Shown here: positions 32,592-40,709 of the stretch, piece by piece
Position numbering within the stretch: position 1 is the stretch's first letter
Layout of the letters: the number at the start of each line of letters is the position of its first letter
NCBI RefSeq assembly: GCF_036516095.1
Contig: NZ_DATBUM010000017.1
Location: 6,492 to 70,491 of the forward strand
DNA: 64,000 bases
Direction: 5' to 3'
From: Fusobacterium_C sp036516095
Lineage (GTDB): Bacteria; Fusobacteriota; Fusobacteriia; Fusobacteriales; Fusobacteriaceae
Position numbers and translations under genes: made by a program
Notes under the pieces: generated by a model
Databases searched by the model: none
What the model saw: only the letters and a program-made list of their open reading frames with translations
Told to the model about the DNA's origin: nothing

Positions 32592-33275
32592 ATGGAAATT
32601 CTGAGTAATGCAGGTCATAGAGAAAGATTACGAAAGCGTTATTTGGAACGAGGTTTTTCTTCGTTGCAGGAATACGAAGTGTTGGAATTACTATTGACTT
32701 ACGCTTTACCAAGAAGGGATACAAAGGCTTTGGCAAAAGAATTATTACATAGATTCGGAAATTTAGAATCGGTTTGTAAGGCAAGCAGGGAAGAATTGGA
32801 AAAAATAAAAGGTGTGAAAGAGAATACGAGTATTTTATTACGATTTGTTGGAGATCTTGAAATGGAATTATTTCGAAATCCACTGCAGAAAGAAGAAAAT
32901 ATTCATATTCACAGAAAAGAAGAATTGATTTCTTATGTGAGAGCGCAAATTGGCTTCGAAGATAGGGAGATATTTTTGGTATTATTTTTAAATACAGCAA
33001 ATAGGTTACTTTGTTCGGAAGAGTTATTTCATGGAAGTATTGACAGGAGTGCGGTGTATCCAAGAGAAATTTTGGAGAAGGTATTGAAATATAAGGCAAA
33101 ATCCGTTATTTTTGCTCATAATCATCCGTCAGGAAATACTCAACCTTCTCGTCAAGATATTGAGCTGACCAGAGAAATGAAAGATGCCTTGAAACTGTTT
33201 GATGTTTTACTGCTGGAACATATTATTGTCAGCAAGCATTCATATTTTAGTTTTTTAGAGGAAGGGTTATTATAA
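32592..33275 (+). CDS. radC: RadC family JAB-domain protein
   Basis: This 227-residue protein has an N-terminal helix-hairpin-helix-like region (GHRERLRKRYLERGFSSLQE, LLTYALPRRDTKALAKEL) and a C-terminal MPN/JAB domain with an intact JAMM set (SVIFAHNHPSGNTQPSRQDI, with upstream Glu in CSEELFHGSIDRSAVYPREI). Despite its name the role in DNA repair is unproven; it is probably a metal-dependent hydrolase. 17 bp after cobT and abutting the next gene. Confidence 0.93.
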   Translation: MEILSNAGHRERLRKRYLERGFSSLQEYEVLELLLTYALPRRDTKALAKELLHRFGNLESVCKASREELEKIKGVKENTSILLRFVGDLEMELFRNPLQKEENIHIHRKEELISYVRAQIGFEDREIFLVLFLNTANRLLCSEELFHGSIDRSAVYPREILEKVLKYKAKSVIFAHNHPSGNTQPSRQDIELTREMKDALKLFDVLLLEHIIVSKHSYFSFLEEGLL

Positions 33276-34193
33276 ATGATAGAGGAAAAGGTAGAGAATC
33301 AAGAGATAGATATAAAATCGGAATATCGTGTTTTGACAGTTATGTTTGAAGTAACAAAAAAACGATATTTTTTTGAAGTTCCGGATGGAGTGAATTATAA
33401 AAAAGGAGATTATGTGATTGTAGAGACGATTCGAGGACAAGAAATAGGTCTTTCTTGTGGAAAACCTATGATGGTAGCCGTGAAATCCTTGGTATTGCCT
33501 TTAAAACCGGTTATCAAAAAAGCATCGGAAGAAGAACGAAACATTTATTTACAACAGCGAGAGGATGCAAAGAGAGCCTTTGTGATCGGAAAGGAAAAAA
33601 TTTTACATCACCAGCTACCTATGAAATTAGTGGAAACAGAATATACCTTTGACAGAAGCAAGCTATTGTTTTATTTTACGGCAGAGGGAAGAATTGATTT
33701 TCGAGATTTGGTAAAGGATTTGGCAAATATTTTTAAAATTCGAATTGAATTGCGTCAAATTGGAGTAAGAGATGAAGCGAGAATTTTGGGAACCATTGGT
33801 CTTTGTGGAAGAGAACTTTGTTGTCGAAGTTTTATCAATAAATTTGACTCCGTATCTATTAAAATGGCAAGAGATCAAGGTTTGGTTATCAATCCTACTA
33901 AAATTTCAGGGGTATGTGGAAGACTTTTATGCTGTATCAACTATGAATATACACAATATGAAGAGGCATTGCGACGCTTCCCGGCGGTAAATCAAATGGT
34001 AGTAAGTCCGGACGGAGATGGAAAGGTCATCAGTATTGCTCCTTTATTGGGAAATTTGTATGTAGATGTGTTCGGGAAAGGGATTTTCCAATATCGTGTG
34101 GATCAGGTAAAATTTAATAAAAAAGAAGCAAATAAACTGAAAAATGTAAAATCAAGTGAGGATGTGGAGCATAAAGAATTGGAGAAGGAATGA
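33276..34193 (+). CDS. ricT: RicT/YaaT-like PSP1-domain protein
   Basis: A 305-residue protein of the PSP1 C-terminal family. RVLTVMFEVTKKRYFFEVPD at the N-terminus, DYVIVETIRGQEIG, then the conserved core FTAEGRIDFRDLVKDLANIF and IELRQIGVRDEARILG. The cysteine-rich segments GLCGRELCCRSF and GVCGRLLCCINYEY probably bind an iron-sulphur cluster. In Bacillus, RicT acts with RicA and RicF in RNA processing; partners were not seen here. It begins immediately after the radC stop and overlaps the next gene by 4 bp. Confidence 0.9.
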   Translation: MIEEKVENQEIDIKSEYRVLTVMFEVTKKRYFFEVPDGVNYKKGDYVIVETIRGQEIGLSCGKPMMVAVKSLVLPLKPVIKKASEEERNIYLQQREDAKRAFVIGKEKILHHQLPMKLVETEYTFDRSKLLFYFTAEGRIDFRDLVKDLANIFKIRIELRQIGVRDEARILGTIGLCGRELCCRSFINKFDSVSIKMARDQGLVINPTKISGVCGRLLCCINYEYTQYEEALRRFPAVNQMVVSPDGDGKVISIAPLLGNLYVDVFGKGIFQYRVDQVKFNKKEANKLKNVKSSEDVEHKELEKE

Positions 34194-34858
34194 TGAAAGC
34201 TTATGACGAAATTTTCTTGGAAGAGGGAGCCGGTTTTTATCAAGAAAAAGAGGGTTTTCGCTTTGGTCATGATGCTATTTTGTTAGCAGATTTTATTGTG
34301 GAATTTGCAAAAATGCAGCAGAAAAATTTAGAGATTGGGACAGGAAATGGGATTTTACCGGTTTTACTCTCTCAAAAAGGATTTATCTCAAAAGAGTATT
34401 GTGCTGTGGATATTTTAGAAAGTAATATAGTTTTGGCGAAAAAGAACGCAGAAAAAAATGGAGTATCGGCCTGTTTTTTATGTCAAGATATTCGTAATTT
34501 TTCAGAAAAGAATGTTTATGCACAGATTTTTGCCAATCCACCTTATATGAAACAAGATGGAAAACTGCAAAATATGAATTTGAATAAGGCTATTGCCAGA
34601 CATGAAATTTGTCTTACTTTAGAAGAATTTATCAGTTCTGTAAAGAAGATTTTGGCTCCTGTAGGAACTTTGTATATGGTATATCGAAGCCATCGTTTAC
34701 AAGAACTCTTTGAAAATTTTACGAAATATCAGCTTCATGTTTCTAAAATTCAATTTGTATATCATCAGAACGGAACAGTGTCCAATCTTGTTTTATTAGA
34801 AGTATATAAGGGGAAAAGAGGGAGTTGTAAAATATTAGCTCCCAAATATATCAAATAA
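34190..34858 (+). CDS. trmN6: tRNA1(Val) adenine-37 N6-methyltransferase-like
   Basis: A 222-residue SAM-dependent methyltransferase of the TrmN6/YfiC family. Typical N-terminus EGAGFYQEKEGFRFGHDAILLADF, SAM site LEIGTGNGILPVLLSQKG, and the N6-adenine catalytic motif IFANPPYMKQDG with ARHEICLTLEEF. Family members methylate A37 of tRNA1(Val); that substrate is inferred from homology. Its start overlaps the ricT stop (ATGA). It ends the cob-radC operon at a strong terminator. Confidence 0.9.
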   Translation: MMKAYDEIFLEEGAGFYQEKEGFRFGHDAILLADFIVEFAKMQQKNLEIGTGNGILPVLLSQKGFISKEYCAVDILESNIVLAKKNAEKNGVSACFLCQDIRNFSEKNVYAQIFANPPYMKQDGKLQNMNLNKAIARHEICLTLEEFISSVKKILAPVGTLYMVYRSHRLQELFENFTKYQLHVSKIQFVYHQNGTVSNLVLLEVYKGKRGSCKILAPKYIK

Positions 34859-34892
34859 AAATAGGATGTCATTATTGGCATCCTATTTTTTA
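34857..34892. terminator. Bidirectional terminator between trmN6 and the DUF2023 gene
   Basis: A perfect 12 bp stem (34857-34868 with 34879-34890), 10-base loop, A-tract before and T-tract after; converging genes on both sides. Confidence 0.85.
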
Positions 34893-34915
34893 TAGCACAA
34901 ATTCATGTACTCTTC

Positions 34916-35260
34916 TTAAGCTGTATGTACTGTGACTTTTTTATGTTCCTGTTTCATTTGTAAATATCGACTGCATTGTTTTCTTCTATCATACCCTAAC
35001 ATAATACCTAGAATGAAATCTTCTTCTGGAGTATAATCTGTTAATGAGATTTTTCCAATTTTTTTTATAACAGCAATACATTCAGGATCTCCGAAAAAAA
35101 TATTGATTTTTTCTTTTCCTAAAGGGTAAATCAAAAAAGCAATATTTTCTGCTGTCAGTTTATTTCGAACCGAATTCAAATTTTCTCGAGAAGTGGAGTG
35201 TAAAATTAAATTTCGAACTCCTTTTTGGTATTCATAAATGTGATGATAAAAGATTTCCAT
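34916..35260 (-). CDS. DUF2023 family protein
   Basis: A 114-residue protein matching DUF2023: IFYHHIYEYQKGVRNLILHS, LIYPLGKEKINIFFGDPECI and the C-terminal FILGIMLGYDRRKQCSRYL. Function unknown; members are typically found beside flavodoxin genes in Fusobacteria and Campylobacterota, and here it lies 18 bp downstream of flavodoxin. A role as a flavodoxin partner or regulator is inference from this context only. Confidence 0.8.
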   Translation of the reverse strand: MEIFYHHIYEYQKGVRNLILHSTSRENLNSVRNKLTAENIAFLIYPLGKEKINIFFGDPECIAVIKKIGKISLTDYTPEEDFILGIMLGYDRRKQCSRYLQMKQEHKKVTVHTA

Positions 35261-35278
35261 TGCTTTTCCTCCCTAATT

Positions 35279-35776
35279 TTATACAAATTCAGGTTTAATT
35301 TTTGCTAACCATTCTTCTACTTTTTCAGTCATTTCTCCTTCATCGAAAGCGGCATCAATTGCTAATCCCATGAATTTATCGTCTACGACTGCTTCTGAAG
35401 CTTCAAAGCTGTATCCATCTGTAGACATAGCTCCTACAATTTTTGCTCCTTTAGGAGAAACTGCATCATAGAAATGTTTCATTGCTTCTACATAGTTTCC
35501 TCCAAAAATAGCTGCATCTCCCACTCCGATTAGAGCCACTACTTTTCCAGAAAAATCCATTCCTGTTAATTCATCATAACAACCAGCCCAGTCATCTTGT
35601 AAATCTCCCATTCCATAAGTAGGAGAAGCTAAAATAATATTATCAAAAGAACTTAGTTCTCCAATTCCGTTTGCTACATCAATTACTTTTACATCTCCTA
35701 ATTTAGCTGCAACGATGTCAATAACTTCTTTTGTTTTTCCACCAGTTGTTCCATAAAAAATTCCTACTGTTTTCAT
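35279..35776 (-). CDS. fldA: Long-chain flavodoxin
   Basis: From the chosen start (MKTVGIFYGTTGGKT) this is a 165-residue flavodoxin, an FMN electron carrier that can replace ferredoxin. The phosphate-binding loop lies at residues 9-14 (GTTGGKT region); LASPTYGMGDLQDDWAG and VALIGVGDAAIFGGNYVEAM are the flavin loops, and the long-chain insertion is present. The longer frame (start 35794) was rejected because GAGGAGGT lies 9 bases before the ATG at 35776. Likely acceptor for the pyruvate oxidoreductase encoded at 51.5-55.1 kb. Confidence 0.95.
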   Translation of the reverse strand: MKTVGIFYGTTGGKTKEVIDIVAAKLGDVKVIDVANGIGELSSFDNIILASPTYGMGDLQDDWAGCYDELTGMDFSGKVVALIGVGDAAIFGGNYVEAMKHFYDAVSPKGAKIVGAMSTDGYSFEASEAVVDDKFMGLAIDAAFDEGEMTEKVEEWLAKIKPEFV

Positions 35777-35809
35777 TCGAAAATACCTCCTCAAAATTTT
35801 GTTAGTTCA

Positions 35810-35838
35810 ATTTTATACTTAAATTGTATTTATGTCAA
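35810..35838 (-). promoter_or_regulatory. Promoter of fldA with an inverted repeat between the boxes
   Basis: Minus strand: TTGACA (35838-35833) and TAAAAT (35815-35810), 17 bp spacer. Within the spacer ATAC-aatttaa-GTAT forms an inverted repeat that could bind a repressor. No canonical Fur box was seen. Confidence 0.6.
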
Positions 35839-35938
35839 TATATTTTTATTTTTAAAGTATCAATATACAATTATTTATATGATTTAAATGATTGTGTAAA
35901 AAAGGAAAAAGGAAAAATCAGCAAGAAAAAAGAAAATA

Positions 35939-35947
35939 TGGTATAAT
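35939..35947 (+). promoter_or_regulatory. Extended -10 promoter of uvrB
   Basis: TGGTATAAT, an extended -10 with perfect hexamer, 25 bases before the uvrB start; no good -35 box, as is common for extended -10 promoters. Confidence 0.55.
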
Positions 35948-35971
35948 AATAAAATAAGGAGGAAAAGAGGA

Positions 35972-37954
35972 ATGTTTCATTTGTGTGCTAAATATCAACC
36001 GACAGGAGATCAACCCATAGCCATTGAAAAATTGGTGGAGTCCTTGAAAAAAAAGAATAGAGATCAGGTTTTACTGGGAGTGACAGGTTCCGGGAAAACA
36101 TTTACAATTGCCAATGTCATTGAAAGAGTCCAAAGACCTACTTTGATCATTGCACCGAATAAAACATTGGCAGCACAATTATATCAGGAGTATAAAGCTT
36201 TTTTTCCTGAGAATGCTGTGGAATATTTTGTGTCATACTATGATTACTATCAACCGGAAGCTTATATTAAAACAACGGACACCTATATTGAAAAAGATTC
36301 TGCGGTAAATGAGGAGATAGATAAATTACGAAATGCAGCAACAGCGGCTTTGATTATGAGAAAAGATGTCATTATTGTAGCTTCCGTCTCTGCTATTTAC
36401 GGTCTGGGTTCTCCTGAGATTTATAAAAAAATGACCATTCCTATTGATTTAAAGACAGGAATTTCGAGAACAAAATTGATAGAAAGATTAATTGCCCTGC
36501 GTTATGAAAGAAATGATATGAATTTCATTCGTGGAAAATTTCGAGTGAAAGGAGATGTTATCGATATTTATCCAAGTTATTTGGAAACCGGTTATCGCTT
36601 GGAATTTTGGGGAGATGACTTGGAAGCTATATCTGAAATTCATACTTTAACGGGAGAGAAAATCAAAAAGAATTTGGAAAGAATTGTGATTTATGCGGCA
36701 ACACAATATATTACAGAAGAAGAAGATTTGGAAAGAATTATTTCTGAAATTCGGGAAGATCAGACACGAGAGGTAAAAGAATTTCAAAAAGCCGGAAAAT
36801 TATTAGAAGCTCAGAGATTACAGCAGAGAGTGGATTATGACATCGAGATGATAAAAGAAATTGGATATTGTAAAGGAATTGAAAATTATGCAAGGTATTT
36901 GGCGGGGAAACTTCCCGGAGAAACTCCAAATACTCTGCTGGACTATTTTCCGAAAAATTTTTTATTGGTGTTGGATGAATCGCATGTGGGAGTGCCTCAA
37001 ATTCGGGGAATGTATAACGGGGATATTGCTCGAAAAACAGCTTTGGTTGAAAATGGATTTCGATTGAAAGCAGCTTTGGATAATCGACCATTACAGTTTG
37101 AAGAGTTCCGAGAGAGAACGGGACAGACTATCTATGTATCAGCGACACCGGGAGATTATGAAGTAAAGCAATCAGGTTTTGCCATTGTGGAACAACTAAT
37201 ACGTCCGACGGGGATTTTAGATCCCTTGATTGAAGTACGGTCTACAAAAGGTCAAGTGGATGATTTACTGGAAGAAATTCATAAACGGGTGTTGAAAAAA
37301 CAAAGAGTTCTGGTTACTACATTGACAAAGAAAATGGCGGAAGAATTGACAGAGTACTATGAGGAGCTTGGGGTCAAAGTTCGATACATGCATTCGGATG
37401 TAGACACTTTGGATCGAATTGAAATTATCAAATCTCTTCGAAAAGGGGAAATTGATGTTTTAGTGGGGATTAACTTATTAAGAGAAGGATTGGATATCCC
37501 GGAAGTTTCTTTGGTTGCTATTTTAGAAGCGGATAAAGAGGGATTCTTGCGAAGTCGTCGTTCCTTGATTCAAACGATAGGAAGAGCTGCCAGAAATGTA
37601 GAAGGAAAAGTTATTTTATATGGAGATATTATGACGGACTCTATGGCTATGGCAATTGAGGAAACCAAACGAAGAAGAGGGATTCAAGAAAACTATAATC
37701 TCTTACACGGGTTGCAGCCGGAAGCCATTGTAAAAGAAATTGCGGAAGAGATGATACAGTTGGATTATGGCATTTCAGAGGAGGCTTTTTCCAAAAAATC
37801 AAAGAAAAGATTTCACAGCAAAGAAGAAATTGAAAAAGAGATTGCAAAATGTCATAAAAAAATAGTAAAATTATCAAAAGAACTGGATTTTGAACAGGCA
37901 ATTTTAGTGCGAGAAGAGATGAAACGATTACAAGAAATGTTACTTTCTTTTTAG
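35972..37954 (+). CDS. uvrB: Excinuclease ABC subunit B
   Basis: DNA helicase-like damage-verification subunit of nucleotide excision repair. At 660 residues it is full length. Walker A LLGVTGSGKTFTIANVI, the beta-hairpin YYDYYQPEAYIKTTDTYIEKD, DESH box LVLDESHVGVPQIRGMYNGD, helicase motifs GVNLLREGLDIPE-like GINLLREGLDIPEVSLV and QTIGRAARNVEGKVILYGD, and the C-terminal UVR domain (KLSKELDFEQAILVREEMKR) that binds UvrC. It heads an operon continuing into xseA. Confidence 0.98.
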   Translation: MFHLCAKYQPTGDQPIAIEKLVESLKKKNRDQVLLGVTGSGKTFTIANVIERVQRPTLIIAPNKTLAAQLYQEYKAFFPENAVEYFVSYYDYYQPEAYIKTTDTYIEKDSAVNEEIDKLRNAATAALIMRKDVIIVASVSAIYGLGSPEIYKKMTIPIDLKTGISRTKLIERLIALRYERNDMNFIRGKFRVKGDVIDIYPSYLETGYRLEFWGDDLEAISEIHTLTGEKIKKNLERIVIYAATQYITEEEDLERIISEIREDQTREVKEFQKAGKLLEAQRLQQRVDYDIEMIKEIGYCKGIENYARYLAGKLPGETPNTLLDYFPKNFLLVLDESHVGVPQIRGMYNGDIARKTALVENGFRLKAALDNRPLQFEEFRERTGQTIYVSATPGDYEVKQSGFAIVEQLIRPTGILDPLIEVRSTKGQVDDLLEEIHKRVLKKQRVLVTTLTKKMAEELTEYYEELGVKVRYMHSDVDTLDRIEIIKSLRKGEIDVLVGINLLREGLDIPEVSLVAILEADKEGFLRSRRSLIQTIGRAARNVEGKVILYGDIMTDSMAMAIEETKRRRGIQENYNLLHGLQPEAIVKEIAEEMIQLDYGISEEAFSKKSKKRFHSKEEIEKEIAKCHKKIVKLSKELDFEQAILVREEMKRLQEMLLSF

Positions 37955-37962
37955 GAGATTAC

Positions 37963-39177
37963 ATGGAATATATTTATAAGGTCAGCGATTTAAACGTAAA
38001 AGTGAAGCGTTATTTGGAAGGAAATTATGAATTTAAGAATATGATAGTGGAAGGAGAACTTTCGGGAATTACGTACTATAAAAGCGGGCATTTGTATTTT
38101 CAGTTGAAAGATGAAAATTCTCAAGTGAAGTGTGCAGCATTTTCCTATCAGAGACGGGGTATTCCGAATGATTTGCAGGAAGGAGAAAAAGTCCGAATTT
38201 TTGCAGACGTGGGATTTTATGAGAATCGAGGAGATTTTCAACTTCTGGTTAAAGGGATTGAAAAGCAAGATGGTTTGGGAAAATTGTATGCAGAATTGGA
38301 AAAATTGAAAAAGAGAATGGCAGAAGAAGGATATTTTTCTTTGGAGCATAAAAGAGCTCTACAAAAATATCCGAAGGCAATTGGTGTGGTTACTGCAATC
38401 ACGGGAGCTGCAGTTCATGACATTATAAAAACGATACGAAAACGGGACCCTAGAATTACAATTTACATATATTCTGCTAAAGTACAAGGACTGGGAGCAG
38501 AACAGGAAATTGTAGCAGGGATTGAAACTTTGAATCAAATTCCGGAGATTGACTTTATCATTGCGGGTCGTGGTGGGGGAAGTATAGAAGATTTATGGGC
38601 TTTTAATAAGGAAGAGGTCGCTATGGCTTTTTATCATTCACAAAAGCCAATTATTTCGGCAGTAGGACATGAAGTGGACATTTTGTTGAGTGATTTTACA
38701 GCAGATGTGAGGGCGGCAACTCCGACACAAGCAGTGGAGTTATCAGTTCCGGAGTTAAGTTATTATGAAAAAGAAATCCAATTTCGTTATGATAGAATAC
38801 AATTCATGGAAAAACAGTATTTTTTGAAAAAACAGCAGGAATTTCAGAAAAGAATGCAGCACTATATTTTACAACATTTTCCAAAGAATATTGAGAACTA
38901 TAAAAGGGAACTGTTATATCGGGAAGAACAAGTACAAAAAAGTATGGAAGCTTTTTTAGAAAGAAAAAGGCAAAAGTACCATCTCTCTTTGGAAACATTG
39001 ATTCATTTGAATCCTATGAAGCTTTTGCAAAAAGGATATGCTGTATTACGACAAGGAAATCGGAGATTGCGTTCCTTGGAGGAAGTAAGCCTCCATGAAG
39101 AAATCGAAATTCAAGTGGTGGATGGAAAAATAATAGCGGAAGTAAAGGAGAAGCAATATGCAAATGCGATGGAATAA
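37963..39177 (+). CDS. xseA: Exodeoxyribonuclease VII large subunit
   Basis: A 404-residue nuclease subunit. N-terminal OB-fold (VEGELSGITYYKSGHLYFQLKD), core PKAIGVVTAITGAAVHDIIK, AGRGGGSIEDLWAFN, AVGHEVDILLSDFTADVRAATPTQ, followed by a long coiled coil (about 265-350) and C-terminal LLQKGYAVLR. Starts 8 bp after uvrB. The small subunit gene xseB, which often follows, is not present here. The 3' end overlaps the next gene by 20 bp in another frame. Confidence 0.95.
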   Translation: MEYIYKVSDLNVKVKRYLEGNYEFKNMIVEGELSGITYYKSGHLYFQLKDENSQVKCAAFSYQRRGIPNDLQEGEKVRIFADVGFYENRGDFQLLVKGIEKQDGLGKLYAELEKLKKRMAEEGYFSLEHKRALQKYPKAIGVVTAITGAAVHDIIKTIRKRDPRITIYIYSAKVQGLGAEQEIVAGIETLNQIPEIDFIIAGRGGGSIEDLWAFNKEEVAMAFYHSQKPIISAVGHEVDILLSDFTADVRAATPTQAVELSVPELSYYEKEIQFRYDRIQFMEKQYFLKKQQEFQKRMQHYILQHFPKNIENYKRELLYREEQVQKSMEAFLERKRQKYHLSLETLIHLNPMKLLQKGYAVLRQGNRRLRSLEEVSLHEEIEIQVVDGKIIAEVKEKQYANAME

Positions 39178-39826
39178 AGGAATCAAAGAATTATTCTTTT
39201 TTCTCTTCTTGTCTTTTTCCCTATGGGCGACAGGAGAAATACGAGAAATAGAAATGATCGGAGTGAATGGAAATAAAATTTTTCCTGAAAAAGTGACGGA
39301 AGATACTGTCTCAGTGAAGGAAAGAAAAGAAGATACAGTACCGAATAGAGAAGAACTTGTTGAAAAAGAATCGGAAGTACCAATGATTATAAGTATTTTT
39401 CAAAAAGGAAATACTCTTTTTATGCAGAAACAATATGAAAAGGCAAATGCAGTCTTTAAATCGGATTTATCAGATATGAAAAATGTGTTCGGAGCGGCTA
39501 CAACGGATCGTTTTTTAGGAAGACACGGTCAAGCGATTGAAGAATATACAAAAGTACTACAAATGAATGCGGAATTTGGTGAAGCATATTTAGGTCGAGC
39601 CTTATCTTATCGAGATAGTGGAAAATATTCGGAAGCCATTTCCGATTTTCAGCAATACCTTGTATTGACACAAAAAGAAGACGGATATTTAGGGCTAGGA
39701 GATACTTATATGGCAATGGGAGATTATTCCAAAGCACAACAAATTTTAGCACTGGGATCCTCAAAATATCCGAGTTCTACATTGATGAAAAAAATGTTAT
39801 CACAAGCATATTTAAAAACAAAATAA
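39158..39826 (+). CDS. Secreted TPR-repeat protein
   Basis: A 222-residue protein with an N-terminal signal (about 8-27, IKELFFFLFLSFSLWATGEI) and a Glu-rich spacer, then about three to four tetratricopeptide repeats (FQKGNTLFMQKQYEKANAVF, TDRFLGRHGQAIEEYTKVLQ, YLGRALSYRDSGKYSEAISD, LGDTYMAMGDYSKAQQIL). Probably periplasmic and protein-binding; no specific role can be given. It starts inside the xseA 3' end, with AAAGGAG 6 bases upstream. Confidence 0.8.
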   Translation: MQMRWNKGIKELFFFLFLSFSLWATGEIREIEMIGVNGNKIFPEKVTEDTVSVKERKEDTVPNREELVEKESEVPMIISIFQKGNTLFMQKQYEKANAVFKSDLSDMKNVFGAATTDRFLGRHGQAIEEYTKVLQMNAEFGEAYLGRALSYRDSGKYSEAISDFQQYLVLTQKEDGYLGLGDTYMAMGDYSKAQQILALGSSKYPSSTLMKKMLSQAYLKTK

Positions 39827-39843
39827 AATTGTCAGGAGGAATT

Positions 39844-40695
39844 ATGTATCAAATTCATTTAGGGGATACATACTACCCCGCATTATTGAAAGAGATTAGT
39901 AAACCTCCGAAAACTCTGTATTGTATGGGAGATGTTCATTTGTTGCAGGCGGAAAGAAAAGTGGCAGTAGTAGGAACGAGAACGGCAACGGATTATGGAA
40001 AAATTTGTTGTCAAAAACTTGTGAGTACATTATGCTCTGCGAATGTTGTCACAGTAAGCGGTCTGGCTTTGGGAATTGATGCCATCTGCCAAGAGACTAC
40101 GTTAAATCTGAAAGGAAAAACGATTGCTGTTGTGGGATCCGGTTTAGATGAAATTTACCCAAAACAAAATACAAATCTTTGGAAGAGGATTGCAAAGGAA
40201 GGTTTATTACTGAGTGAATATCCTTTGGGCATGAAGGCTTTTCCTAAAAATTTTCCGGAAAGAAATCGAATTATTGCAGGATTATCACAGGCTGTGGTTA
40301 TAGTGGAGAGTAAGGAAAAGGGTGGAAGTTTAATCACGGCGGAACTTGCTTTGGAGGAAAATCGGGATGTCTATGCCATTCCAGGAGATATTGACAGTCC
40401 TTGTTCCAGAGGTTGTAATCAGTTGATTCGTGATTCTCAGGCGAAGTTACTTGCAAAAATGGAAGAAATCTTATATGATTACGGTTGGAATAGAGAAGAA
40501 GAAATAAAAATCATACCGGAAATGTCTTCTCTATCTCAGAAGATACTGGCAAGCTTGCTACGAGAAAAGAGTTTGGACGAATTGGAGAGAGAATTGTTGT
40601 TTTCGAAACAAGAATTACTGGCTCAATTGATGGAACTTGAAATAGAGGGTTGGATAAAATCAATATCAGGTGGGAAATTTAAGAAAATAAAATGA
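39844..40695 (+). CDS. dprA: DNA-processing protein DprA
   Basis: A 283-residue DprA/Smf protein that loads RecA on incoming single-stranded DNA during natural transformation. Rossmann-like core: YPALLKEISKPPKTLYCMGD, VAVVGTRTATDYGK, TVSGLALGIDAICQETTL, IAVVGSGLDEIYPKQNTNLW, LLSEYPLGMKAFPKNFPERN RIIAGLS region, and EKGGSLITAELALEENRDVYAIPGD. A small C-terminal winged-helix domain follows. The ATG at 39844 is preceded by AGGAGG; the TTG at 39829 that opens the frame lies before that site and is unlikely to be used. Confidence 0.95.
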   Translation: MYQIHLGDTYYPALLKEISKPPKTLYCMGDVHLLQAERKVAVVGTRTATDYGKICCQKLVSTLCSANVVTVSGLALGIDAICQETTLNLKGKTIAVVGSGLDEIYPKQNTNLWKRIAKEGLLLSEYPLGMKAFPKNFPERNRIIAGLSQAVVIVESKEKGGSLITAELALEENRDVYAIPGDIDSPCSRGCNQLIRDSQAKLLAKMEEILYDYGWNREEEIKIIPEMSSLSQKILASLLREKSLDELERELLFSKQELLAQLMELEIEGWIKSISGGKFKKIK

Positions 40696-40709
40696 GGTGT
40701 CGAATTGTT

